From Comamonas flocculans (GTDB lineage Bacteria; Pseudomonadota; Gammaproteobacteria; Burkholderiales; Burkholderiaceae_C), in the NCBI RefSeq assembly GCF_007954405.1, contig NZ_CP042344.1, forward strand, positions 2,046,001 to 2,110,000: a DNA stretch of 64,000 nucleotides, in the 5' to 3' direction. The notes beneath the pieces are model-generated. The model made no database searches. It was not told the origin of the DNA and was given only the letters and a program-made list of their open reading frames with translations. The position numbers were made by a program, and so were the translations under genes. Positions 1 to 7,844 of this stretch are shown here, piece after piece. Each line of letters starts with the position of its first letter. Within the stretch, counting starts at the first letter, position 1.

Positions 1-1091
1 GCCCGGTGTATGCCTATCATCTTGCGCACGTTGTCCAGCGCCAGCCAGCGCGCGAGCTGAAAGCGCCACCTGAGCGAAGCGGGCACGTTCTGTCCCGCCA
101 GCACCAGGTCGGCGATCGTCCGCCCCACGCCGATGGCCCAGGCATAGGCGCGCTGCTGCAGGCGCGAGCTTTCCCGGATGGCGATGGTCACGCCCGAATA
201 GAACTTCTCCCACACGCGCGGCACCGCGACGAAGACGGTGGGCGCGATCTCGCGCACGTTCTCGGGCACGGTGTCGGGGTTTTCCACGAAGTTGAGCTTG
301 CAGCCGGTGTACAGCGAGAGGTATTCGCCGCCCATGCGTTCGGCGATGTGGCACAGCGGCAGGAAGGCCATGGCTTCGTCCTGCTCGCTGCGCGAGATCA
401 CGCTGTTGAGCCCGCGCGCAGTCTGCACCAGCGCGGCGTGGGTGTGCATCGCGCCCTTGGGCTTGCCGGTGGTGCCCGAGGTATAGACCAGGATCGCCAG
501 CTGCCCGGGCGTGATCGCGGCCACGCGTTCGGGCAGCATCTGCGGGTGCTCGGCGTTCCACTGGCGGCCCAGCGCGCGCAGCTGCGCCAGGCTGATCACG
601 CCCTCGTCGTCGAGTTCGTGCAGGCCGTCCATGTCGAAGACAATGATTTTTTTCAGCAGCGGCAGCTGCGCGCGCACCTCCAGCGCCTTGTCCAGCTGCT
701 CGTCGTCCTCGACGAACAGGATGCTGCTGTGCGAGTCCTGCGTCAGGTAGTGCACCTGGGACGCCGCGTCCGTCGGGTAGATGCCGCTGGCCACGCCGGC
801 GCAGGAGAGCACGGCCAGGTCCGCGAGCACCCATTCGAGGATGGTGTTGGACAGGATGGAGGCGGTGTCGCCCGGCGCGAAACCCAGCGCCATCAGGCCG
901 CCGGCCACTTCGCCCACGGCTTCGCCCACCTGGTTCCAGGTCCATGCCCGCCACAGGCCGAGCTTTTTCTCGCGCAGCCAGACCCCGGGGCCGCGCTCGC
1001 GCACGGCGTTCCAGAACATGGCGGCGATGGTCTCGCCCGCCATGGCGATGCCTTCGCGCGGCTTGCAGTCGGGGTTCCAGAGCGTCGCCAT
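1..1091 (-). CDS. Long-chain acyl-CoA synthetase (AMP-binding), 5' part only
   Basis: This is the N-terminal ~363 residues of an ANL-superfamily acyl-CoA ligase; the rest lies beyond the window edge. Reading the minus strand from ATG at 1091 gives an uninterrupted frame. It contains the AMP-binding P-loop YTSGTTGKPKGAM near residue 205, then PLCHIAERMGGEYLSLY and VAVPRVWEKFY, which are typical of the large long-chain fatty acid CoA ligases (FadD15 type). The enzyme should activate fatty acids to acyl-CoA with ATP. It starts 4 nt after the livF stop, so it is probably cotranscribed with the upstream Liv-type ABC genes. That arrangement suggests the transporter feeds an organic-acid or acyl substrate rather than only amino acids (inference). 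Confidence 0.9.
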   Translation of the reverse strand, partial: MATLWNPDCKPREGIAMAGETIAAMFWNAVRERGPGVWLREKKLGLWRAWTWNQVGEAVGEVAGGLMALGFAPGDTASILSNTILEWVLADLAVLSCAGVASGIYPTDAASQVHYLTQDSHSSILFVEDDEQLDKALEVRAQLPLLKKIIVFDMDGLHELDDEGVISLAQLRALGRQWNAEHPQMLPERVAAITPGQLAILVYTSGTTGKPKGAMHTHAALVQTARGLNSVISRSEQDEAMAFLPLCHIAERMGGEYLSLYTGCKLNFVENPDTVPENVREIAPTVFVAVPRVWEKFYSGVTIAIRESSRLQQRAYAWAIGVGRTIADLVLAGQNVPASLRWRFQLARWLALDNVRKMIGIHR

Positions 1092-1095
1092 CTGC

Positions 1096-1890
1096 CTACC
1101 TCCAGGTCTTCTTCTTCTTCCAGCGGCGCTCGCCGCGCACGCCGGTGTCCTTCATGCCCAGGTAGAACTCCTTGATGTCCTCCTTCTCGCGCAGGCGCTT
1201 GCAGCGGTCTTCCATCACGATGCGGCCGTTCTCCAGCACGTAGCCGAAGTCGGCGGCGTTCAGCGCCATGTTGGCGTTCTGCTCCACCAGCAAGATGGTG
1301 GTGCCGCGCTCGCGGTTGATGCGCACCACGATCTCGAAGATCTCCTTGGTCAGGCGCGGCGACAGGCCCAGGCTGGGTTCGTCCAGCAGGATGAGTTCGG
1401 GCTTGGCCATCAGCGCGCGGCTGATGGCCAGCATCTGCTGCTGCCCGCCCGAGAGCAGGCCGGCGTCCTGGTGGCTGCGCTCCTTGAGGATGGGGAAGTA
1501 CCCGAACACCGTCTCCAGATCGCGCGCCACCGCGTCGCGGTCGCTGCGCGTGTAGGCGCCCATCATGAGGTTGTCGCGCACCGACAGCAGCGGGAACACC
1601 TCGCGCCCCTCGGGCACGTGCATCAAGCCCCGGCGCACGATGCTCGTGGGGTCGTTGGCGGTGATGTCCGCGCCCTTGAACTGCACGCTGCCCTTGAGCG
1701 GATCGATGATGCCCGAGATGGTCTTGAGGATGGTGGTCTTGCCCGCGCCGTTGCTGCCCAGCACCGTGGCGATCTCGCCCGCGTGCACCGCCAGGCTCAC
1801 GCCGCGTATCGCCTTGATCGGACCGTAGGCGCTCTCCACGTTCTGCAACTGCAGCAGCGGTGTCTGCACGGTGGCGGCTGGCGTGTTCAT
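1096..1890 (-). CDS. livF: Branched-chain amino acid-type ABC transporter ATP-binding protein LivF
   Basis: A 264-residue cytoplasmic ATPase of the HAAT (LivF) family. It has Walker A GSNGAGKTT near residue 45, the ABC signature LSGGQQQ near residue 147, and Walker B ELILLDEPSLGLSP. It pairs with LivG to power the LivHM permease. The start overlaps the livG stop by 4 nt, so translation is probably coupled. The C-terminus is extended by a short basic tail (RGERRWKKKKTWR). No livK binding-protein gene is present in the window, so the substrate is unknown; proximity to an acyl-CoA ligase means it may not be an amino acid. Confidence 0.93.
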   Translation of the reverse strand: MNTPAATVQTPLLQLQNVESAYGPIKAIRGVSLAVHAGEIATVLGSNGAGKTTILKTISGIIDPLKGSVQFKGADITANDPTSIVRRGLMHVPEGREVFPLLSVRDNLMMGAYTRSDRDAVARDLETVFGYFPILKERSHQDAGLLSGGQQQMLAISRALMAKPELILLDEPSLGLSPRLTKEIFEIVVRINRERGTTILLVEQNANMALNAADFGYVLENGRIVMEDRCKRLREKEDIKEFYLGMKDTGVRGERRWKKKKTWR

Positions 1891-2723
1891 GCGCGCCCTC
1901 CCACCTGCTGCCCGGCGGGGCGGCGCAGGTTGCTCACGTCGTCTATCGTGCCCAGGTAGGCCTCGGCCACGCCTGGGTGGGCCTGCACCTCGGCGGGCGT
2001 GCCCAGCGCCAGGACCTCGCCCTGGTTCATCGCCAGCACGCGGTCGGACACGCGCGAGACCAGGCTCATGTCGTGCTCGACCATCAGCACGGTGATGCCC
2101 AGGTCCTTGCTGATGTCCTCGATCCAGAAGGCCATGTCGTCGGTTTCTTCCACGTTCAGGCCGGACGAGGGCTCATCGAGCAGCAGCAGGCGCGGTTCGG
2201 TGCACAGGGCGCGGCCCAGCTCCACCACCTTGCGCACGCCGTAGGGCAGGCCGCCCACCAGGGTGTCGCGGTAGTGCTGCAGGTCCAGGAAATCGATGAC
2301 TTCCTCCACCTTCTCGCGCGCCTGCACTTCGGCGGCGCGGGCGCGCCCGGTGAACAGCATGTCGCTCAGCAGGCCGGTGCGCCGGCGGATGTGCCGCCCG
2401 ATCAGGAGGTTGGACAGAACGCTCGCGTGCTCGAACAGCTCGATGTTCTGGAAGGTGCGCGCGATGCCCAGCTCGGCCACCGCATGCGGCGCCTGCCCGG
2501 TCAGCCTGAGCGTGCCGCCGGGGCCGACGTAGTCGATGTGGCCGCTCGTGGGCTGGTAGATGCGGCTGATCAGGTTGAATACCGTGGTCTTGCCCGCGCC
2601 GTTGGGGCCGATCAGCGTAAAGACCTCGCCCTCGTGCACCTCGAAGCCGACGTCGTTCACGGCCAGCAGGCCGCCGAAACGCACGCTCAGGTGCTGCGCG
2701 CTCAAGAGGAGGTTGCCGCTCAT
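1887..2723 (-). CDS. livG: Branched-chain amino acid-type ABC transporter ATP-binding protein LivG
   Basis: A 278-residue LivG-family ATPase. The start is the ATG at 2723 (MSGNLLLSAQ), which overlaps the livM stop by 4 nt; the frame stays open upstream only because livM is read in another frame there. It shows Walker A GPNGAGKTT near residue 38 and Walker B RLLLLDEPSSGLN. The signature is of the degenerate LivG kind (LPYGVRKVVELGRAL instead of LSGGQ). It acts with LivF at the inner face of the membrane. Confidence 0.93.
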   Translation of the reverse strand: MSGNLLLSAQHLSVRFGGLLAVNDVGFEVHEGEVFTLIGPNGAGKTTVFNLISRIYQPTSGHIDYVGPGGTLRLTGQAPHAVAELGIARTFQNIELFEHASVLSNLLIGRHIRRRTGLLSDMLFTGRARAAEVQAREKVEEVIDFLDLQHYRDTLVGGLPYGVRKVVELGRALCTEPRLLLLDEPSSGLNVEETDDMAFWIEDISKDLGITVLMVEHDMSLVSRVSDRVLAMNQGEVLALGTPAEVQAHPGVAEAYLGTIDDVSNLRRPAGQQVGGRA

Positions 2724-3796
2724 CTCAGGCGCTCCGATTTCTGGAAGGACTTCTGGCGCCTGAACATCCCGCGCCGGTAGAAGGGAAACAGCTGCAGCCA
2801 GGCGCGCACCTTGATCCAGCGTCCGTAGATGCCCAGCGGCTCGAACATCACGAAGACGATCAGCACCGCGCCATAGACGAAGGTCTGCAGGCCCGGTGAC
2901 TGGCCTATCGAATCGGGCAGCCAGTCCTTGGACAGGCTGATGAGCTGGGGCATGAAGATCAGGAACATCGCACCCAGGAATGCGCCATGCACCGAGCCCA
3001 GGCCGCCGATGACGATCATCAACAGCAGGTCGATGGACTGCACGATGTCGAACTGCTCGGGCGTGATGAACTGCAGCTTGTGACCATAGAGCGCGCCGGC
3101 GATGCCTGCCAGCGCCGCCGACAGCGCGAACGACAGCGTCTTGTAGTACGCCAGGTGGATGCCCATGCTCTGCGCCGAGATCTCCGAATCGCGGATCGCG
3201 ACGAAGGCGCGTCCCGTGGGTGCGCGCAGCAGGTTCAGGATGGCCAGCGTGCAGACGATGGCGATCACCAGACACAGGAAATAGAAGGCCTCTGACGATT
3301 CGAAGGCATAGCCCATGATCTGCGGCGGCTGCAGGAAGATGCCCTTGTTGCCGCCGGTGACCGATTCCCAGCGCGCGAAGATTTCCTCCACGATGAAGCC
3401 GAAGGCCAGCGTGGCGATGGCCAGGTAAATGCCCTTGACGCGCAGCGCCGGCAGGCCCACGACGATGCCCACCGCGGCCGAGAGCAGCGCGGCGCACGAC
3501 AGCGACAGCAAAAAGGGCCAGCCCATGGTGGTGAGCAGCGCCTGGGTGTAGGCGCCGACCCCGAGGAAGGCCGCGTGCCCGAGCGAGAACTGGCCGGTAA
3601 AGCCCGCCAGCAGCATCAGTCCCAGGCCGGCGATGCCGTAGATCAGCACGAAGGTCAGCTGCGCCAGCCAGTATTCGGGCAGCAGCCCCGGTGCTGCCAG
3701 CAGACCCAGCACCAGCAGGCCATACCAGAACAGATGGCCACCATGCTTGGCCAGGCGTATGTCCTGCTGGTAGGAGGTCTTGAAAATGAAACGCAT
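2720..3796 (-). CDS. livM: Branched-chain amino acid-type ABC transporter permease LivM
   Basis: A 358-residue inner-membrane permease with about ten hydrophobic segments. It contains the LivM-typical stretch GLGLMLLAGFTGQFSLGHAAF near residue 55, an internal ALRVKGIYLAIATLAFGF segment, and the cytoplasmic EAA-like loop around GAFLGAMFLIFMP. A basic hydrophilic C-terminus follows the last membrane span. It lies 3 nt downstream of livH and overlaps livG by 4 nt, so livHMGF reads as one transcription unit. Confidence 0.92.
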   Translation of the reverse strand: MRFIFKTSYQQDIRLAKHGGHLFWYGLLVLGLLAAPGLLPEYWLAQLTFVLIYGIAGLGLMLLAGFTGQFSLGHAAFLGVGAYTQALLTTMGWPFLLSLSCAALLSAAVGIVVGLPALRVKGIYLAIATLAFGFIVEEIFARWESVTGGNKGIFLQPPQIMGYAFESSEAFYFLCLVIAIVCTLAILNLLRAPTGRAFVAIRDSEISAQSMGIHLAYYKTLSFALSAALAGIAGALYGHKLQFITPEQFDIVQSIDLLLMIVIGGLGSVHGAFLGAMFLIFMPQLISLSKDWLPDSIGQSPGLQTFVYGAVLIVFVMFEPLGIYGRWIKVRAWLQLFPFYRRGMFRRQKSFQKSERLR

Positions 3797-3799
3797 CGT

Positions 3800-4675
3800 C
3801 TAGACCTTCTTGACCAGCCGCTCGCCGAACAGGCCGTTGGGTCTGACCATCAGCATGATGAGCACCACGACGTAGGCCGCCACGTCCTTGAAGCCTTCGG
3901 GCAGGTAAAAGCCCGAGAGCGATTCGATGCTGCCTATCACCAGCCCGCCGACGATCGCCCCGGGCAGGCTGCCGAAGCCGCCGACCACCGCGGCCGGGAA
4001 GGCCTTCAGCCCGATGAAGCCCATGTTGGCGTGCACGAAGGTGATGGGCGCGAGCAGCAGGCCGGCGATCGCGGCCACCATGCCGGCCAGCGCCCAGACC
4101 ATGCCGTTGATGCGCTGCACGGGTATGCCCATGTAGTACGCCGCCAGCTGGTTCTGCGAGGCCGCCTGCATCGCCACGCCCAGGCGGGTGTAGCGAAACA
4201 TCGCAAACAGCAAGGCGCACAGCAGCACCGTGGTGAGGATCACCGCGATCTGCTCGGCGCCCACCACCAGGCTGCCCCACTGCAGCGTCGCATCCTTGTA
4301 GGGGACGTCCAGCGTGTGCGTCTCCGTGCCCATGCCCGGAATCATCGTGACCAGGCCGCGCAGCAGATAACCTATGCCTATGGTCAGCATCACGATGGAA
4401 AACGCCGGCTGACCCAGCACCGGGCGTATCACCACGCGCTCGAGCAGCAGGCCCAGCAGCCCCATGGCCAGCATCGCGGCGATCACCGCCAGCCAGAAGG
4501 GAAAGCCCAGCCAGGACATCGCGGCCACGCCGATGAAGGCGCCGACCATCATGAATTCGCCCTGGGCGAAACTGACGATCTCGGTGGCCTTGTAGATCAG
4601 CACGAAGCCCAGCGCGATCAGTCCGTAGATGCAGCCCTGGGCTACGCCACTGATCAGGAGTTGGACAAATTGCAC
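3800..4675 (-). CDS. livH: Branched-chain amino acid-type ABC transporter permease LivH
   Basis: A 291-residue membrane permease and the first gene of the liv operon seen here. I use the GTG at 4675 (VQFVQLLISGVAQGCIYGL), which gives the usual family length and N-terminus. An in-frame ATG 126 nt further upstream would add a hydrophilic, non-conserved 42-residue tail. Typical family stretches are GLIALGFVLIYKATEIVSFAQGEFMM and GLKAFPAAVVGGFGSLPGA. No strong Shine-Dalgarno is visible before the GTG. The upstream 180 bp shared with the divergent thioesterase gene should contain the operon promoter. Confidence 0.9.
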   Translation of the reverse strand: MQFVQLLISGVAQGCIYGLIALGFVLIYKATEIVSFAQGEFMMVGAFIGVAAMSWLGFPFWLAVIAAMLAMGLLGLLLERVVIRPVLGQPAFSIVMLTIGIGYLLRGLVTMIPGMGTETHTLDVPYKDATLQWGSLVVGAEQIAVILTTVLLCALLFAMFRYTRLGVAMQAASQNQLAAYYMGIPVQRINGMVWALAGMVAAIAGLLLAPITFVHANMGFIGLKAFPAAVVGGFGSLPGAIVGGLVIGSIESLSGFYLPEGFKDVAAYVVVLIMLMVRPNGLFGERLVKKV

Positions 4676-4698
4676 CTGTGCGTTCCCGTTATTTTCAC

Positions 4699-4712
4699 AA
4701 AGCGTCCGCTTT
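4699..4712. promoter_or_regulatory. Perfect palindrome upstream of livH (candidate operator)
   Basis: The palindrome AAAGCGTCCGCTTT lies 24 nt upstream of the livH GTG, in the leader or promoter of the liv operon. Half of it, ACAAAGCGTC, recurs as a direct repeat near 4800. The arrangement is compatible with a dimeric regulator site, but no regulator family can be assigned from the sequence. Confidence 0.3.
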
Positions 4713-4856
4713 GCATAAATGCCGATAATGCATGCTCCGATGGGCCTTCGCGTTAGGTGAATACCCTTAAAATTTGATGTTGCGTCTCGTAGCCCCTGCA
4801 AACAAAGCGTCTGTTGCTATGAATTTCGTAAACTCCTGGTGTAGCCAGGTATTTTG

Positions 4857-5351
4857 ATGGATGCTCGCCCCATGCCGACCGCTACGACGACCGACCCTTT
4901 CGACGCCGAATTCATGGCGCTGCTGCGCGAGCTGTTCGAAGAAAAAATCGTCTTCAACCGCACGCTCGGGCTGGAGGTGACGCAGGTGGCCGCGGGCCAT
5001 GCACGGGGACGCATAGCGATGCGCCCCGAGCTCGTGGGCCACTTTGCCTACAACCGCCTGCACGGTGGCGCGATCAGCGCGGCGCTGGACGCCATGGGGG
5101 GTCTTGCGATCATCGCGGCCATGGCGGCGCGGCATGCGGACAAAACGCCCGAACAGCGCCTGCAGTATTTTTCCAGGCTGGGCACGATAGACCTGCGCGT
5201 GGACTATCTTCGGGCCGCCATAGGCCCGTCGTTCGAGCTGCAGGCCCAGGTGCTGCGCCTGGGCTCGCGCGTGGCCAGCACGCGCATGGAATGCCTGGGC
5301 GCTGACGGCCAGCTGCTGGCCACGGGCGCGGCCTCCTATATCGTCGCCTGA
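4857..5351 (+). CDS. Hotdog-fold acyl-CoA thioesterase, YigI/PaaI type
   Basis: A 164-residue single-domain hotdog protein. The start is the ATG at 4857; a TTG directly before it is unnecessary. The family signature is FAYNRLHGGAISAALDAMGG near residues 62-81, with the HGG loop preceding the long hotdog helix. The later TIDLRVDYLRAAIG and STRMECLGADGQLLATGAASY match thioesterases of medium- or long-chain acyl-CoA. It should hydrolyse acyl-CoA to free acid and CoA in the cytoplasm. It is divergent from the liv operon. The leader carries a small hairpin (CCTGG-tgtag-CCAGG) ending about 6 nt before the start. Confidence 0.82.
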   Translation: MDARPMPTATTTDPFDAEFMALLRELFEEKIVFNRTLGLEVTQVAAGHARGRIAMRPELVGHFAYNRLHGGAISAALDAMGGLAIIAAMAARHADKTPEQRLQYFSRLGTIDLRVDYLRAAIGPSFELQAQVLRLGSRVASTRMECLGADGQLLATGAASYIVA

Positions 5352-5413
5352 GCGCGCGGCTCCATCCAGGCGTGTGGCGAACGCCGGGACGGGTGGCTGC
5401 GGAGCATGGGCGT

Positions 5414-5827
5414 TCAGTCGTCGCCACGGATGGGGCGCGGGCGGCCCTGCTCGTCGATGGCCACGTAGCTCAGGCGTGCCTCGGTCACCTTCAGGTACTG
5501 TCCCTGGGCGCGGATGCGCTCGGCAAACACCTCGACCTGCACGGTGATCGAGGTGCGCCCGACACGCAACACCGACGAATAAAAAGAGAGCAAGTCGCCC
5601 ACGCGTACGGGCTGCTTGAAGACGAATTCATTGACGGCCACCGTCGCAATGCGCCCGCATGCAACGCGTGCGCTCAGCACCGAGCCGGCCAGGTCCACCT
5701 GCGACATCACCCAGCCGCCGAAGATGTCGCCGTTGCTGTTGGTGTCGCTGGGCAGGGGAATGACCTTGAGCACCAGCTCCTTGTCCTGGGGCAGCGTGGT
5801 GGCGGGCGTGGTGTCGGGCTGTGGCAT
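5414..5827 (-). CDS. Acyl-CoA thioesterase, YciA/BFIT family
   Basis: A 137-residue hotdog thioesterase on the minus strand, convergent with the preceding thioesterase gene. The sequence PSDTNSNGDIFGGWVMSQVDLAG is the YciA hallmark (N-x-x-G-D-I-F-G-G-W with the catalytic Asp). FKQPVRVGDLLSFYSSVLRVGRTSITVQVEV is the usual second half. Family members hydrolyse a broad range of acyl-CoAs. The short C-terminus (PRPIRGDD) is normal. Confidence 0.9.
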   Translation of the reverse strand: MPQPDTTPATTLPQDKELVLKVIPLPSDTNSNGDIFGGWVMSQVDLAGSVLSARVACGRIATVAVNEFVFKQPVRVGDLLSFYSSVLRVGRTSITVQVEVFAERIRAQGQYLKVTEARLSYVAIDEQGRPRPIRGDD

Positions 5828-5905
5828 GCAAGCGTGGTCGGCAGTCAGGGTGGGGCGATTGTCCTGCAGTCTGCGTGCGCCGGGCGCGCGCTGGCGCAGT
5901 CCGCG

Positions 5906-6886
5906 TCAGCGCGGGCGCTGCTGCGTGCTCGTCCCCAGGGCTGCGACTAGCGCCACCAGCAGTGCGGCCACGAGGTTGTGTGCCCAGGTGCCCGCAAGCG
6001 GCAGCTGCTGCGCAATGATGCCCAGCCCCAGGCCGACCTGCAGCAGGGGCAGCGCCACCAGCGCGAGCGCCGCTGCCTTGCGCTGCATGCGCCAGGCGCG
6101 CCAGGCCATGATGGCCAGAAAACCCGACAAGGCCAGGCCGGCGGCGCGGTGCAACAGGTGCGCGATCGCGCCGCCCGCATGGTCGGGCGCGGTGCCTGCC
6201 ACCGGAACGAACCAGGGGTTGAGCGTGCGCCAGGTGCCGCTGGAGACGTCGCAGCTTCCCAGGGCCGGGCAGGACAGGCCCGCATGCCCGCTGCTGACCA
6301 GGCCGCCCAGGGCCATCTGCACGAAACACAGGGCCAGGGCCACCCAGACCCAGCGCGCCAGCGGTGAAGCGGTCGCCCCGGGCGCAGAGCGGCGCGCCAG
6401 GCGCACGGCCAGCACCAGCATGGCAAAGCCTGCGAGCAGGTTGCCCAGCGTGACTGCCGGCAGCAGCGAACTGCGCGTCGCTGCCCCGAGCACGGCCAGA
6501 AACAGCGCCAACGTCAGCAGGCCGCCGGCCAGCGCCGTCTCCGGACGCCAGCGTTGGCGCAGGGCGAGCGCCAGCAGTGCCAGTACCACCACGAGGCTGC
6601 TAGAAGCGATGATGCGGTGCGCGGTGCGTGCCACGGCTATGGCTGTGTCGCTGGCGCCGGCTTGCGTGAGCGGCGTGGCCGCAGGCGACTGGGCGCGCGC
6701 GAGCTGGAGCTGCCCGTAGCAGGCGGGCCAGGGCTCGCAGCCGACGCCGGTGTTCACCAGCCGCACGAAGGCCGACAGGCTGGTGATTGCCAGCACCATC
6801 GCTGCGCACAGCCAGGCGAGGCGGCGCAGCCAGCGGCGCGCGGGCATGCCGGCAGGCGGATGGGCAGGGGAGAGCGTTGCGTCCAT
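5906..6886 (-). CDS. ctaA: Heme A synthase CtaA/Cox15
   Basis: A 326-residue membrane protein with about eight hydrophobic helices. Heme A synthases hydroxylate the heme O methyl group to a formyl to give heme A, using bound b heme and O2-derived oxygen. The family's histidines are visible: AHRIIASSS near residue 90, SSGHAGLSCP near 200, AHLLHRAAG near 240, and WAHNLVAALL near 305. A periplasmic cysteine pair (CEPWPAC) lies in the first loop and another (CPALGSC) in the third. The gene diverges from the oxidase operon across a 228-bp region with an FNR-type site. Its presence suggests that at least one oxidase here uses heme A. Confidence 0.87.
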   Translation of the reverse strand: MDATLSPAHPPAGMPARRWLRRLAWLCAAMVLAITSLSAFVRLVNTGVGCEPWPACYGQLQLARAQSPAATPLTQAGASDTAIAVARTAHRIIASSSLVVVLALLALALRQRWRPETALAGGLLTLALFLAVLGAATRSSLLPAVTLGNLLAGFAMLVLAVRLARRSAPGATASPLARWVWVALALCFVQMALGGLVSSGHAGLSCPALGSCDVSSGTWRTLNPWFVPVAGTAPDHAGGAIAHLLHRAAGLALSGFLAIMAWRAWRMQRKAAALALVALPLLQVGLGLGIIAQQLPLAGTWAHNLVAALLVALVAALGTSTQQRPR

Positions 6887-7022
6887 GGGGCGGAGGATGA
6901 AAACCGTGGTGTGCGAATCTACCCCAGACCGGTGCGGGGCAAGCGTTGCTTTTGCGCTGCCGCTGCACTACCCTTACTGCGCGCCGGCAAGCGGGCTCAC
7001 CCCGCGGGCATCCTCTTACTTT

Positions 7023-7036
7023 TTGATCCAGATCAC
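7023..7036 (+). promoter_or_regulatory. FNR/Dnr-type box of the respiratory operon
   Basis: TTGAT-CCAG-ATCAC differs from the FNR/Dnr/NnrR consensus TTGAT-N4-ATCAA at one base. Its centre (7029.5) is about 41.5 nt upstream of a predicted transcription start near 7071. A -10-like TAGACT lies exactly at 7059-7064, which is the class II activator geometry. It precedes the first gene of the operon (ATG 7115). It implies induction under low oxygen or by NO through a CRP/FNR-family activator. Confidence 0.68.
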
Positions 7037-7058
7037 GTTTCAGGCCGGGCCCGGCTTG

Positions 7059-7064
7059 TAGACT
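7059..7064 (+). promoter_or_regulatory. -10 element of the respiratory operon promoter
   Basis: TAGACT matches TATAAT at four of six positions. No good -35 is present, but the FNR-type box occupies that location, as expected for an activator-dependent class II promoter. The predicted transcript starts near 7071 and leaves a leader of about 44 nt. Confidence 0.5.
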
Positions 7065-7114
7065 GCCTGAGCCGTAAATCCGGATTCAGCCGACCTTGTC
7101 AAGGAGCGATCAGC

Positions 7115-7270
7115 ATGAGCCATCATGACGACGAAAACGAGCCTGTGCCCTTCATGCAGCAGCTGCTAGACAGCCCTTTCTTGCTGCTCTTTCTGGGTGT
7201 CATGATTCCCATGGTTGTCTACAACCTCTGGGGCTACATCGACACCCTGACCATCCCGCTGGCCAAATAA
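7115..7270 (+). CDS. Small single-span membrane protein, first gene of the oxidase operon
   Basis: A 51-residue protein starting at ATG 7115, with a strong AAGGAG Shine-Dalgarno 9 nt upstream. The N-terminus is acidic and His-rich (MSHHDDENEP). One transmembrane helix runs from about residue 21 to 37 (PFLLLFLGVMIPMVVYN), followed by a short tail. It ends 19 nt before the CuA subunit gene and is clearly in the same operon. Small one-helix subunits accompany many B-type heme-copper oxidases, so it is probably a structural subunit; it has no recognisable catalytic motif. Confidence 0.75.
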   Translation: MSHHDDENEPVPFMQQLLDSPFLLLFLGVMIPMVVYNLWGYIDTLTIPLAK

Positions 7271-7289
7271 CAACCAAGGAAGCACGTCC

Positions 7290-7829
7290 ATGACCGCAAT
7301 CCTGCCTCCTTCAGACCGGCTGTGGTGGAAACACCCGATGGATCGCCAGGAGACCATCTGGATCATCATTTCCTTCATCTGGTGCATGGTGATGTTCGCC
7401 ATGATGGTCGGCTGGCACTTCTTCGGCAAACAGAATCTGGCCACCGAAACCTACAAGGTCGACCCGGCCGCCTTTGCCGAGCGCGCCGAGGCCTTCGCCA
7501 AGAAGTACACCGTGCGTACGGAGACCGAACAGGAAGTTCCCGTGGTCGCGCCGCCTGAAGGCAGCGACGTCTACATGATCGGTCGCCTGTGGAACTGGTG
7601 GCCCATCCTCGAGCTGGAAAAGGGCAAGACCTACAAGCTGCACATGACTTCCATGGACTACAACCACGGCTTCTCGCTGCAGCCGATCAACCTGAACATC
7701 CAGGTCGTGCCGGGCTATGAGCACGTGATCAAGGTCACGCCCAATGAATCGGGCACCTACGCCATCGTTTGCAACGAATTCTGCGGCATCGGGCACCACG
7801 AGATGGTCGGTCGCCTGTACGTGAAGTAA
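7290..7829 (+). CDS. CuA-containing subunit II of a B-type heme-copper oxidase / NO reductase
   Basis: A 179-residue protein with one N-terminal membrane helix (residues about 22-44) and a periplasmic cupredoxin domain. This single-span layout is that of ba3/B-type and sNOR subunits, not of two-span aa3 subunit II. All CuA ligands are visible: His126 (NHGFSL), and Cys161, Glu163, Cys165, His169 and Met172 in CNEFCGIGHHEM. It should accept electrons from a cytochrome c-type donor and pass them to subunit I, encoded 15 nt downstream. An AAGGAA Shine-Dalgarno lies upstream of the ATG. Confidence 0.92.
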   Translation: MTAILPPSDRLWWKHPMDRQETIWIIISFIWCMVMFAMMVGWHFFGKQNLATETYKVDPAAFAERAEAFAKKYTVRTETEQEVPVVAPPEGSDVYMIGRLWNWWPILELEKGKTYKLHMTSMDYNHGFSLQPINLNIQVVPGYEHVIKVTPNESGTYAIVCNEFCGIGHHEMVGRLYVK

Positions 7830-7844
7830 AGCGAAGGAAGCGCC

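Noticed and set aside
4676..4801. ATG at 4801 as the livH start
   Set aside because: It adds a 42-residue hydrophilic, cysteine-containing tail with no family similarity ahead of VQFVQLL.
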